DNA from: an uncultured Corynebacterium sp.
Lineage (GTDB): Bacteria > Actinomycetota > Actinomycetes > Mycobacteriales > Mycobacteriaceae
Length of the DNA: 64,000 bases
Reading direction: 5' to 3'
Assembly: GCA_943913645.1 (NCBI GenBank)
Contig: CALTYZ010000010.1
Location: 21,991 to 85,990, forward strand
The notes beneath the pieces are model-generated. The model was not told the DNA's origin. It did not search any database and saw only the letters and a list, made by a program, of their open reading frames with translations. The position numbers and the translations under genes are program-made. This document shows, in pieces, positions 57,187-64,000 of this stretch (positions are counted from its first letter, which is position 1; the number at the start of each line of letters is the position of its first letter).

Positions 57187-58516
57187 TGTCGATCATCTCA
57201 GCATCGACGGCATCCTCGAGCGCATTAGTTTCACGCTCGCCCCCGGTGAGCGCATTGGCATCATTGGTGAATCTGGCTCCGGCAAGTCGTTGACTGCCTT
57301 GTCCATCATGGGGTTGGTTGATTTGCCGGCGACCGGCTCGATCACTGTCAACGGCACCGAGATGGTGGGCACACCTGATCGCATTCGCCGCACGGTGCGC
57401 GGCAGCACTGTTGGCATGGTCTTCCAGGAGCCGATGACTGCCCTGGACCCGTTGAAAAAAGTCGGTGCCTTAGTGCCCGGCGAGCTGCTGGCCGAGGTCG
57501 GTGTCAACCGCCCCGACGCCTACCCACACCAGCTCTCCGGCGGCCAGCGTCAACGCGTGCTCATCGCCCTCGCACTAAGCCAGAACCCCGATTACCTGAT
57601 TTGTGACGAGCCGACCACCGCCCTAGATGTCACGGTGCAGCGTCAAATCCTGGAGCTGATTGACCGTCTGGTCACTGAGCGTGGCATGGGCCTGATTTTC
57701 ATCTCCCATGACTTAGCGGTGGTGCGTCGCATGACCGACCAGGTGCTGGTGTTCAAAGACGGCCACATTGTGGCCAATGACTCCGACTACGCCCGCGGGC
57801 TTGAGCGTGCCTCACGCCCCGGCCCGCCCGCAACTGCCACACCACTGGGGGAGAAGGTGATTTCGCTTCGAGGTGTTACGGTGCGCCGCGGCACCACCAC
57901 GGCACTCGACAATGTCACGCTGACGGTCCGCGCCGGTGAACGCCTTGGTGTTGTCGGTGGCTCCGGCTCCGGCAAGACCACCTTGTTGCACACCATCGCC
58001 GGGCTGATCACCCCCGATGCCGGCACTGTTGCTGTGACCGGGTCGATGCAGATGGTGTTCCAGGACCCGTACTCCTCGCTTGATCCGCGCATGGAGGTGG
58101 CGGCGAGTGTGATGGAGGCGGGCGTCGATAAGCAGCGAGCCCTCGATGTGCTCGCAAGTGTTGGCATCACAGAAAACCGCAGGCCGAAGGCCTATAGTGG
58201 TGGGCAGCGCCAGCGCATTTCCATTGCCCGCGCCGCCGCGCCCCGCCCAGACATTTTGCTTGCGGATGAGCCTGTCTCAGCGCTCGATGTTTCCGTGCGC
58301 GCGCAAGTGCTGTCGCTTCTTGACGCCACCGTGTCCACCACCCCCACCAACAGCCTCATCTTCATCTCTCACGATTTAAGCGTTGTGCGGGAAGTGTGCC
58401 CGCGCCTAGCGGTCATCCACGAAGGCCGGATTGTGGAACACGGTGACACCGAGGAAATTTGGCGCAACCCACAGCACGAGTACACACGCACGCTGCTGGA
58501 ATCGGTGCTGGTCTAA
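57167..58516 (+). CDS. Fused double ABC ATPase (DppD-DppF type)
   Basis: A 449-residue protein containing both nucleotide-binding domains of the importer. First domain: GESGSGKSLT, LSGGQRQRVLIALAL, YLICDEPTTALDVT. Second: GGSGSGKTTLLH, YSGGQRQRISIARAA, ILLADEPVSALDVS. Each half is trimmed and lacks the C-terminal oligopeptide-type extension, so the ATPase dimer is one chain. ATG 57167 follows a GTG one codon upstream. The last gene of the importer; it converges on a tiny minus-strand gene. Confidence 0.93.
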   Translation: MTTSSINVDHLSIDGILERISFTLAPGERIGIIGESGSGKSLTALSIMGLVDLPATGSITVNGTEMVGTPDRIRRTVRGSTVGMVFQEPMTALDPLKKVGALVPGELLAEVGVNRPDAYPHQLSGGQRQRVLIALALSQNPDYLICDEPTTALDVTVQRQILELIDRLVTERGMGLIFISHDLAVVRRMTDQVLVFKDGHIVANDSDYARGLERASRPGPPATATPLGEKVISLRGVTVRRGTTTALDNVTLTVRAGERLGVVGGSGSGKTTLLHTIAGLITPDAGTVAVTGSMQMVFQDPYSSLDPRMEVAASVMEAGVDKQRALDVLASVGITENRRPKAYSGGQRQRISIARAAAPRPDILLADEPVSALDVSVRAQVLSLLDATVSTTPTNSLIFISHDLSVVREVCPRLAVIHEGRIVEHGDTEEIWRNPQHEYTRTLLESVLV

Positions 58517-58659
58517 CGGGTGATGTAGAAAACCAAGGACTGGTCGAGCACGTGCTCTTCGACGCATTCGAACGCGCCGATGACGTCTTCGATCTGCTGC
58601 ATCTGCGCTACTTCAACGGCGGAGAGCTGAACCTGCTCGCGGGGAACCGGCACCTGCAT
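58513..58659 (-). CDS. Tiny leaderless gene, 48-residue protein of unknown function
   Basis: An ATG-to-TAG frame on the minus strand encoding MQVPVPREQVQLSAVEVAQM and ending LDQSLVFYITR. It is acidic, amphipathic and helix-prone, with one Cys and no membrane segment. A -10-like TACAAT (58666-58671) ends six bases before the ATG, which fits a leaderless mRNA, common in corynebacteria. GC-rich third positions support coding. Its end overlaps the ABC ATPase stop. The family is not recognised. Confidence 0.5.
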   Translation of the reverse strand: MQVPVPREQVQLSAVEVAQMQQIEDVIGAFECVEEHVLDQSLVFYITR

Positions 58660-58665
58660 GGCCAC

Positions 58666-58671
58666 ATTGTA
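58666..58671 (-). promoter_or_regulatory. -10 box of the 48-residue gene
   Basis: TACAAT on the minus strand, six bases before ATG 58659, placing the transcript start at the A of the start codon. No clear -35 hexamer. Confidence 0.4.
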
Positions 58672-58695
58672 ACCCGGCTGCAGAACCTACGCTCA

Positions 58696-58753
58696 CACAT
58701 GCGCAATTGGCGCTGCCTTGGTGGTTTGGCGCCAATCCTGTCGCGCGCATGTG
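58696..58753. repeat. Nested two-part inverted repeat
   Basis: CACATGCGC (58696-58704) pairs perfectly with GCGCATGTG (58745-58753), and inside it ATTGGCGC (58706-58713) pairs perfectly with GCGCCAAT (58729-58736). The arms are separated by one base on the left and eight on the right; two further G-U pairs extend the inner stem. The 58-base structure lies in the gap between the 48-residue gene and the Abi_2 gene. It could be RNA structure in either strand or a compound protein-binding site. Confidence 0.85.
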
Positions 58754-58774
58754 GTCAGGGTTAAGGCTCTCTGC

Positions 58775-58844
58775 ACAAAAAGAAGCCCGCCGAACATCGT
58801 TCGGCGGAGCTTCCCAATTCTTACGGTTTTTAACCCGTCTTATG
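58775..58844 (-). ncRNA. Candidate small RNA divergent from the Abi_2 gene
   Basis: A minus-strand promoter-like pair (TTGCAA at 58874-58879, 17-base spacer, TACAGT at 58851-58856) predicts a start near 58844. About 70 bases on, a strong terminator (58777-58812) would end it. The predicted RNA has a 5' hairpin (ACGG-G-TT / AACCGT, 58821-58837) and the terminator hairpin, and contains no open frame. Both promoter hexamers match only four of six consensus bases, so transcription is a prediction. Confidence 0.35.
58777..58812 (-). terminator. Strong minus-strand intrinsic terminator without a matching upstream gene
   Basis: CCGCCGAAC (58787-58795) pairs with GTTCGGCGG (58799-58807) around a 3-base loop, and AAGC/GCTT extends the stem past one bulged A. 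On the minus strand CTTCTTTTTG follows, a classical T-run; on the plus strand no T-run follows directly (GGTTTTT only 14 bases later). No minus-strand protein gene lies upstream of it. Confidence 0.85.
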
Positions 58845-58845
58845 T

Positions 58846-58865
58846 CACCTACTGTAAGACAGGTG
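58846..58865 (+). promoter_or_regulatory. Hairpin covering the ribosome site of the Abi_2 gene
   Basis: CACCT (58846-58850) is complementary to AGGTG (58861-58865), which is the likely ribosome site two bases before ATG 58868; GT/AC adds two more pairs inside. Folded, it would mask translation initiation. Confidence 0.5.
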
Positions 58866-58867
58866 AT

Positions 58868-59617
58868 ATGAAATTGCAAACGGTTGTTTCACTCGTGTCA
58901 GCCTTGTCAGACCCACGGTTTGAAACATACAAACGACACGTGAATAACAACGCCCAGAAAGCGTTAGATCTTTATCTCTGGAATATAGACATGTCTAGAG
59001 CGGTCGCTGCAACCACCGGGATGGTCGAAGTTCAACTACGGAACTCGATCAATCGTGCACTGGCCAGGTGGAACGCGGGGCAGGAAGTTCGTGTACCAGG
59101 AAGAACAGCCCCTTATTCTGCGGACTGGCTACGGGATCCAGCACCAAAACTTGCTCAGGTGATCAACCAACCAAATAAACCGCAATTTTGGGAGAAGGCG
59201 ATACCTGCGCTGAAGGACATAACCGGGAAGTTGAAAAAGCCACTCAACCAGTACTCGCACGATGACTTGGTGGCAGCCTTAACCTTCGGGTCTTGGACAT
59301 ACCTTTTACCTAAGCCAAACGCGGGGTCCAATAACGCACGAAGGCAGCTGTGGGATAACGCCTTGAAGTTTGAATTCGCCGCAAGACGGAGAAATCAATA
59401 CCCCTACGAAAGTCATCGCGTGATTTATTTTTGGGCTAAAACTGTTCAATACGCTCGCAACAGAGCAAACCATCTAGAGCCTCTTCTGGATCCAGATGAG
59501 GTCCTGCAGTACCACCGGGCTTCACATCGGCTTCTGAATTCGATGAATCCTGCGGCGGCTTCATGGCTGGCAGGGCAGAAATTCATTCCAGACGCGCTGG
59601 CCACGAGACCTTACTGA
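58868..59617 (+). CDS. Abi_2 (AbiD/AbiF-like) family protein with HEPN motif
   Basis: A 249-residue abortive-infection family protein. The N-terminal half has the Abi_2 pattern DLYLWNIDMSRAVAATTGMVEVQLRNSINRAL; the middle has LVAALTFGSWTYLLP; the C-terminal half has RNRANH in VQYARNRANHLEPLL, matching the RX4H site of HEPN ribonucleases. It could cleave RNA on phage attack. GC and codon use look lower than in neighbouring genes (many AAT, AAA, TTT codons), suggesting transfer. ATG 58868 follows AGGTG. Flanked upstream by several hairpins and a possible divergent small RNA. Downstream to 59763 there is no further gene. Confidence 0.82.
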   Translation: MKLQTVVSLVSALSDPRFETYKRHVNNNAQKALDLYLWNIDMSRAVAATTGMVEVQLRNSINRALARWNAGQEVRVPGRTAPYSADWLRDPAPKLAQVINQPNKPQFWEKAIPALKDITGKLKKPLNQYSHDDLVAALTFGSWTYLLPKPNAGSNNARRQLWDNALKFEFAARRRNQYPYESHRVIYFWAKTVQYARNRANHLEPLLDPDEVLQYHRASHRLLNSMNPAAASWLAGQKFIPDALATRPY

Positions 59618-59713
59618 TCACTATTGATTTCGACACCACCCCAGCTCCCTCTTCCGCCTGCAGCCACTTGACCAAGGCAGCATCCAGTGGCCTCATCAGC
59701 AAACCGCTCCCAA

Positions 59714-59731
59714 CCTAGCGCCTATGCTAGG
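59714..59731. repeat. Short hairpin before the first CPBP gene
   Basis: CCTAGC (59714-59719) and GCTAGG (59726-59731) flank GCCTAT, followed shortly by a run of six T. It may end transcription from the Abi_2 gene, although the T-run starts eight bases after the stem. The rest of the 146-base gap shows nothing I recognise. Confidence 0.4.
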
Positions 59732-59763
59732 TGTTCGCGTTTTTTGACGAAAGGGGTGGGCTG

Positions 59764-61044
59764 ATGCAGCGAGGCGTGATTGCGCCGTACCACCGGCTTG
59801 GTAGGGCTCGGCCGGGCTGGTGGCGGCCACTGCTTGAGATCAGCGTGGCCGTGGTGGTGTTTTGTGTCCTGCAGCTGCTGTGGGTGTGTTGTTTCCTCTT
59901 CGGTCCCCTGTCGGGCATTGAGCCGCGTGACTTGTTGATGGGGTTTAGCACCGACCCGGCTGTGAACCTCTTTACTTTCGGCGCGATCGCCTTGGGTGTG
60001 CCAAGTGCGCTCGTTGCGGCCCGGGTTGCCGGAAAACCGCGAGGCGTGTTGTGGTCAGTTGCGGGCCGGTTCCGGATGAAGCTGCTCGGTGAAGCCTTCG
60101 CCCTGATTGCCCTGCCGGTGGTGGTGCTGTACCTGGTCATGTTTGTTGTCAATGGGGCCCCGCTCGTCACCAATACCGCGTTTTGGCAACACCTCGCCAT
60201 TGTGGTGGCACTGGTACCGCTGCAGTGCCTTGCCGAGGAGCTATTTTTTCGTGGGACGCTGCCCCAAGCGATGGGGATGTGGGTGCGACCTGCATGGGTG
60301 GCATACCTGGTGCCGCTTCCTATCTTCGTGCTTGGTCACCCCTATAACATCGCCGGGTTGGTCAGTGTCGGGATCTTCGCCGCCCTTGCCAGCCTGCTGA
60401 CACACCGCACCGGCGGGCTTGAGGCCGCGTTCATCACTCACACCACTATGAATATCTCCGTGTATTGCAGCGAGCTCGCTGACGGCCCAAGCCTGCTGGC
60501 TACTAGCCTTGCCATGTACACGGGTGTGGCAATTCTGTTGGTGCTGCACAGCGAGACAGCGATTCTGCCGCCACGAATCGCAGACATCACTATCCGATCG
60601 CTTCCCTACCCCACCGGCGACTTGCTGCGCCCGCTGGGCATCACACTGCTCGGGCCAGACAACATTGTGCTCAACAATTTTGCGTGGCGCGGGGACCCAG
60701 TTACCGCCGAGCTTGAACACCAGGGGTTGCGGTATCGCTACACCGCGTTGCACGGCCACTTCACGCTCAGCTGCCGCAACATGTCACCCACCGCGCGCCC
60801 TGTGTCGCTCACACTCGTGCCGCACTGGGCGGTCGATGCTTCCGACGCCCGCGTTGAGCGCGACTACCCTGGGCTTTTGCTTGTCGACGCCACCCGCACC
60901 ACCTCCCTGACGTTCTCCGGCGCCAACGATGTGGTTGTCTGGTCCCCAGATGCTGGCACTATGTGTGTCGGCCCCGCTGTGTATCTGCCAGCGATTGCGC
61001 CGAAGCAGACGGTGAAACTCGAAATGGAAGTGAGGGTGCTGTGA
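59764..61044 (+). CDS. CPBP family intramembrane metalloprotease with C-terminal extension
   Basis: A 426-residue protein. Several membrane segments carry the CPBP/Abi motifs: AEELFFRGTLP (EExxxR), PIFVLGHPYN (FxxxH) and FITHTTMNISV (HxxxN). CPBP proteins are Rce1-like membrane proteases. After about residue 270 comes an unusual soluble beta-rich domain of about 150 residues (DNIVLNNFAWRGDPVTAELEHQGLRYRYT). AAAGGGGTGGG precedes ATG 59764. The stop overlaps the start of a second CPBP gene (GTGA). Confidence 0.88.
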   Translation: MQRGVIAPYHRLGRARPGWWRPLLEISVAVVVFCVLQLLWVCCFLFGPLSGIEPRDLLMGFSTDPAVNLFTFGAIALGVPSALVAARVAGKPRGVLWSVAGRFRMKLLGEAFALIALPVVVLYLVMFVVNGAPLVTNTAFWQHLAIVVALVPLQCLAEELFFRGTLPQAMGMWVRPAWVAYLVPLPIFVLGHPYNIAGLVSVGIFAALASLLTHRTGGLEAAFITHTTMNISVYCSELADGPSLLATSLAMYTGVAILLVLHSETAILPPRIADITIRSLPYPTGDLLRPLGITLLGPDNIVLNNFAWRGDPVTAELEHQGLRYRYTALHGHFTLSCRNMSPTARPVSLTLVPHWAVDASDARVERDYPGLLLVDATRTTSLTFSGANDVVVWSPDAGTMCVGPAVYLPAIAPKQTVKLEMEVRVL

Positions 61045-61898
61045 CGGCAACGCCTGAACCGTTTCACCTGTTGGCCCGAGGCCGGAAGCATTGGCTGGCT
61101 ATCGCGGAGCTTGTGCTGGTGGTTGTCTTGTTCTTCGTGTTGCAGATAGTCGCCTACATCCTGTTCATGGTGGTCTACGAAGATGAATCGGAAATGCTCG
61201 ACGTGTTCATCCTCGCCGCCACAATCCCTGCCCCGTTTTTGGCTGCGTGGATCGCCCGCCGCAACCCAACAGCGCTCCTGTCGGTGGCCAAGCGAGTGCG
61301 CTGGCCGCTCGTGTGGCGGCCACTGGTGGTTGCTGGGCCCGCCTACGCGGCGGTGTTTGCCGTGGAAGCCACAGCGGATGATGCGGTGATTACCGCGGCG
61401 ACGGTGACCGCCGCCTTGATCTATGTTGTTGTGGTCCCGCTCCAGGCCGCGTCTGAGGAGTTGGTGTTTCGCGCAGCACTGCCACAGATCGTGGGAACGT
61501 GGCTGCGTTCGCCGTGGCTTGCCTACGCGCTGCCAATTCCTGTGTTTGTGGCACTGCATGGCTATAACTGGGTTGGGTTGATCGACATCGTCTGCTTTTC
61601 CGTGTTCGCTTCCTACCTGACGTGGCGCACCAACGGGCTGGAAGCAGCAATCGTGCTGCACGCCACGGGCAATATCAGTGTTTTTGCTGCGCAGGCACTG
61701 CACCCCGATGAGCCTCCACCGACTGACATCGCGTGGCAAGACGCCACGGTTTCGGTGTTATTCACCTTTGCGGTCACTGTGGCCATAGTGTTGCTGCTGA
61801 GGAAGGACGGAAGAAAGGAAAGGCTTCGTGCCAAGGATTCCCAAAACTCCACCGTTGAATTTCAGGACGCAACGGTCGATCGGCCTCTACCCCGATGA
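61041..61898 (+). CDS. CPBP family intramembrane metalloprotease
   Basis: A 285-residue paralogue of the gene before it, with SEELVFRAALP (EExxxR), PVFVALHGYN and VLHATGNISV in the same order and spacing, but no large soluble domain. GTG 61041 overlaps the TGA of the first gene. Its end overlaps the BCCT transporter gene by 71 bases in another frame. The tandem pair looks like a duplication followed by divergence. Protease activity and substrate are not known. Confidence 0.87.
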   Translation: MTATPEPFHLLARGRKHWLAIAELVLVVVLFFVLQIVAYILFMVVYEDESEMLDVFILAATIPAPFLAAWIARRNPTALLSVAKRVRWPLVWRPLVVAGPAYAAVFAVEATADDAVITAATVTAALIYVVVVPLQAASEELVFRAALPQIVGTWLRSPWLAYALPIPVFVALHGYNWVGLIDIVCFSVFASYLTWRTNGLEAAIVLHATGNISVFAAQALHPDEPPPTDIAWQDATVSVLFTFAVTVAIVLLLRKDGRKERLRAKDSQNSTVEFQDATVDRPLPR

Positions 61899-63678
61899 TA
61901 TGCACCCGGGGCTCGTCCCCGGCATTGCTGTTGAAGAGCAACGCCACCAATTTGGCATCGACAAAGCTGTCTTTGGTGTCACAGCAGTGGCGATTGTGGC
62001 GTTTGTCGTGTGGGGTGTTATCGCCCCTGAGTCGGTGGCGAACGTCTCCTCGGCGGCGTTGACGTGGGGTTTGCTGCACTTCGGTTGGCTGTTCAACGTG
62101 TTGTTGGTGTTGTGCATCGTGGTGATGGCGTGCTTGGCGTTCTCGCGTTTCGGCAACATCAAGCTTGGGAAAGATGATGAGGAGCCCGAGTACTCCTTGT
62201 TTTCCTGGGTGGCCATGATGTTCGCCGCAGGTATCGGTGTTGGCATTTTCTTCTTCGGGCCTTCAGAACCACTTGCGTTTTACTTGCAGCCCCCACCGTT
62301 GACGGTGGAAGGCGAAACTGAGCAAGCTTTGCACCAGGCGCTGGCCCAGTCGAACTACCACTGGGGACTATCCCCATGGTCGCTTTACGCATTAGTTGGC
62401 GCGGCAATGGCGTATTCGACATACCGGCGCGGCCGCCCGTCGTTGATGTCCTCGCTCTTTGCGCCCATCTTGAAACGAACCGGGCCTGGCGGCACGGTCA
62501 TTGACATTTTGGCAATTGTTGCCACGCTGTTCGGCACGGCTGCCTCGTTGGGTATCTCCACGATGCAGATCGGCCAGGGTATCGCCGTGATCCGCGGGGG
62601 TGAACGCGCCCCCATCGGCTTGCTCCTGATCGTGATGGGAGTGCTGACCGTTGGTTTTGTCATCTCGGCGGTGTCCGGTGTGGGCAAAGGCATCCGGATT
62701 TTGTCCAATGTGAACATCTCGCTCACACTGCTTGCGATCTTCTTTGTGTTCCTGACCGGACCGACACTGCTCCTGATGAACCTGCTGCCCTCGGGCACCC
62801 TGTCGTATCTGAGCCGCTTTTTGGATATGGCGTCGCGGTCTTTGTCATGGGGTGAAGAAACACTGCAGTTCCAAACGGCGTGGACCGCGTTTTACTGGGC
62901 GTGGTGGATCGCGTGGGCACCGTTTGTTGGCATGTTCATCGCACGTATTTCGCGCGGCCGCACACTGCGCCAGTTCGCCGTGGTGACCACGGTGATCCCA
63001 ACCTGTGTCCTGATCTTGGCTTTCACTGTTTTCGGCGGGACCGCAATCACCTTTTCACGCGAGGGTGCTCCCGGGTTCGACGGCACCGCCACCCCGGAGC
63101 AGGTGCTGTTCAACATGTTCGATGAGCTGCCGCTGAACATGATCACCCCGTTTGTCATCGTCGGTATCTTGGCGGTGTTCTTCATTACCTCCGCGGACTC
63201 GGCGTCGGTTGTGATGGGCTCAATGGCTTCGAAGGGGGACCCGCAGCCGCAGAAGCTGGTGGTGGTGTTCTGGGGGCTGTGCATGATGGGCATCGCCGTG
63301 GTGATGCTGCTGACCGGTGGTGAGGACGCGCTCAGTGGCCTGCAATCACTGACCATTTTGAGCGCCATGCCGTTTTCGGTGGTCATTTTGATACTGATGT
63401 ACTCGTTTACCCGGGATCTTTCCACCGACCCGATGGCGATTCGTAGCTCCTATGCGCGCAACGCGATGAAGTCCGCGGTCATCCGTGGTCTGGAAGAATA
63501 CGGCGATGACTTCAAAATCGCTGTTGAGCATGCCCCCGAAGGCGAAGGTGCTGGGGCCGCATTCGACTCGACGTCTGAGGATGTCACCGCCTGGTATCGC
63601 CGCACGGATGAGGAGGGTCGCCCTGTGGGCTATGACTATGAGACGGGCACCTGGTCCGACGGCTACCGCGACGAATAA
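61828..63678 (+). CDS. BCCT family transporter (betaine/carnitine/ectoine type)
   Basis: A 616-residue osmolyte transporter with 12 membrane segments. Signature: WTAFYWAWWIAWAPFVGMFIARISRGRTLR (tryptophan-rich substrate site) and MMFAAGIGVGIFFFGPSEPL (glycine stretch). The N-terminal extension is about 50 residues and moderately acidic, and the C-terminal tail is acidic, unlike the basic osmosensing tail of BetP; it is closer to EctP/LcoP-type carriers. GTG 61828 follows AAGGAAAGG and lies inside the second CPBP gene; ATG 61900 is the alternative without a site. Confidence 0.92.
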   Translation: MPRIPKTPPLNFRTQRSIGLYPDDMHPGLVPGIAVEEQRHQFGIDKAVFGVTAVAIVAFVVWGVIAPESVANVSSAALTWGLLHFGWLFNVLLVLCIVVMACLAFSRFGNIKLGKDDEEPEYSLFSWVAMMFAAGIGVGIFFFGPSEPLAFYLQPPPLTVEGETEQALHQALAQSNYHWGLSPWSLYALVGAAMAYSTYRRGRPSLMSSLFAPILKRTGPGGTVIDILAIVATLFGTAASLGISTMQIGQGIAVIRGGERAPIGLLLIVMGVLTVGFVISAVSGVGKGIRILSNVNISLTLLAIFFVFLTGPTLLLMNLLPSGTLSYLSRFLDMASRSLSWGEETLQFQTAWTAFYWAWWIAWAPFVGMFIARISRGRTLRQFAVVTTVIPTCVLILAFTVFGGTAITFSREGAPGFDGTATPEQVLFNMFDELPLNMITPFVIVGILAVFFITSADSASVVMGSMASKGDPQPQKLVVVFWGLCMMGIAVVMLLTGGEDALSGLQSLTILSAMPFSVVILILMYSFTRDLSTDPMAIRSSYARNAMKSAVIRGLEEYGDDFKIAVEHAPEGEGAGAAFDSTSEDVTAWYRRTDEEGRPVGYDYETGTWSDGYRDE

Positions 63679-63712
63679 GCGGATTACCACCGGTAGGCGC
63701 TACTGGTACAGG

Positions 63713-64000
63713 CTACTCCTCATCAGTTGACAGCGCGGCCACGAATGCTTCCTGCGGCACGGTGACCGAGCCGATGGACTTCATGCGTTTCTTACCGGCT
63801 TTCTGCTTCTCCAGCAGCTTGCGTTTGCGGGAAATGTCACCGCCGTAGCACTTCGACAACACGTCTTTCCGCAGCGCCCGGATGTTTTCCCTGGCGATGA
63901 TCTTCGAGCCGATGGCCGCCTGGACTGGTACTTCGAACTGTTGGCGTGGGATGAGCTCTTTGAGCTTCTTGGTCATCTTGTTGCCGTACCACTGGGCGGA
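63713..64000 (-). CDS. lepA: Elongation factor 4 (LepA), 3' end only
   Basis: The C-terminal 95 codons of lepA; the gene continues beyond base 64000. [74 protein letters not shown] is the strongly conserved EF4-specific C-terminal domain that contacts the tRNA. EF4 back-translocates or remodels stalled ribosomes. Converges on the BCCT gene with a 34-base gap holding nothing notable. Confidence 0.97.
   Translation of the reverse strand, partial: SAQWYGNKMTKKLKELIPRQQFEVPVQAAIGSKIIARENIRALRKDVLSKCYGGDISRKRKLLEKQKAGKKRMKSIGSVTVPQEAFVAALSTDEE

Noticed and set aside
58459..58764. A 101-codon plus-strand frame at the end of the ABC ATPase
   Set aside because: Overlaps the better supported 48-residue minus-strand frame and the ATPase end; has no ribosome site and reads through the nested hairpin.

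Overview
The window looks like a chromosomal segment of a Corynebacterium, a high-GC actinobacterium. The evidence is gene content and order: an ArsR/Zur pair next to glycyl-tRNA synthetase, the series uppS-recO-era-(CNNM protein)-ybeY-phoH-rsmE-dnaJ-hrcA-hemW, a cory-CC-star/ArsA pair, malQ followed by small membrane proteins and an M3 peptidase, and aecD, brnQ and a luciferase-like gene close together. GTG and TTG starts are common, many genes overlap by 1-10 bases, and several genes appear to be leaderless. I do not name a species.

Layout. 1-3.0 kb: end of a glycosyltransferase gene (+) facing two coupled GT4 glycosyltransferases (-). 3.0-4.8 kb: a CAT-anticodon tRNA, the UDP-GlcNAc 2-epimerase gene and a small conserved gene. 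4.8-12 kb: ppx/gppA, DUF501, ftsB-like, enolase, lytic transglycosylase and mazG, all on the minus strand. Between enolase and ftsB sits a plus-strand two-gene cassette (RloA-like AAA ATPase and RloB-like Toprim protein) with a perfect AT-rich 16-bp inverted repeat in front of it. 12-25.7 kb: an unrecognised gene, dnaG, a secreted barnase-type RNase with its barstar-like inhibitor, cstA, the CC-star/ArsA pair, dGTPase, a TPM-domain protein, an HNH/DUF222 protein, two unrecognised coupled genes and glyS. 25.9-38.1 kb: znr-zur, then a long minus-strand housekeeping block (isoprenoid carrier, DNA repair, ribosome maturation, heat shock, heme). 38.2-53 kb: acyl-CoA synthetase, malQ, M3 peptidase with two tiny membrane genes downstream, esterase, idi, a lipoprotein, aecD, treS-maltokinase, brnQ. 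53-58.5 kb: luciferase-like oxidoreductase and a complete peptide/metal-type ABC importer with a fused double ATPase. 58.5-59.6 kb: an accessory locus with an Abi_2/HEPN gene, a tiny minus-strand gene, several hairpins and a possible divergent small RNA. 59.8-63.7 kb: two CPBP-family membrane proteases translationally linked to a BCCT transporter. 63.7 kb to the end: the 3' part of lepA.

The two strongest candidates for unusual biology are the RloA/RloB-like cassette at 7.1-9.2 kb, inserted into a housekeeping gene block, and the Abi_2 locus at 58.5-59.6 kb, whose upstream region is rich in RNA-like structure and carries a plausible divergent short transcript with its own terminator. Both resemble anti-phage or toxin-antitoxin modules; this is inference from sequence alone. 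GC differences are judged by eye; nothing was computed or searched.
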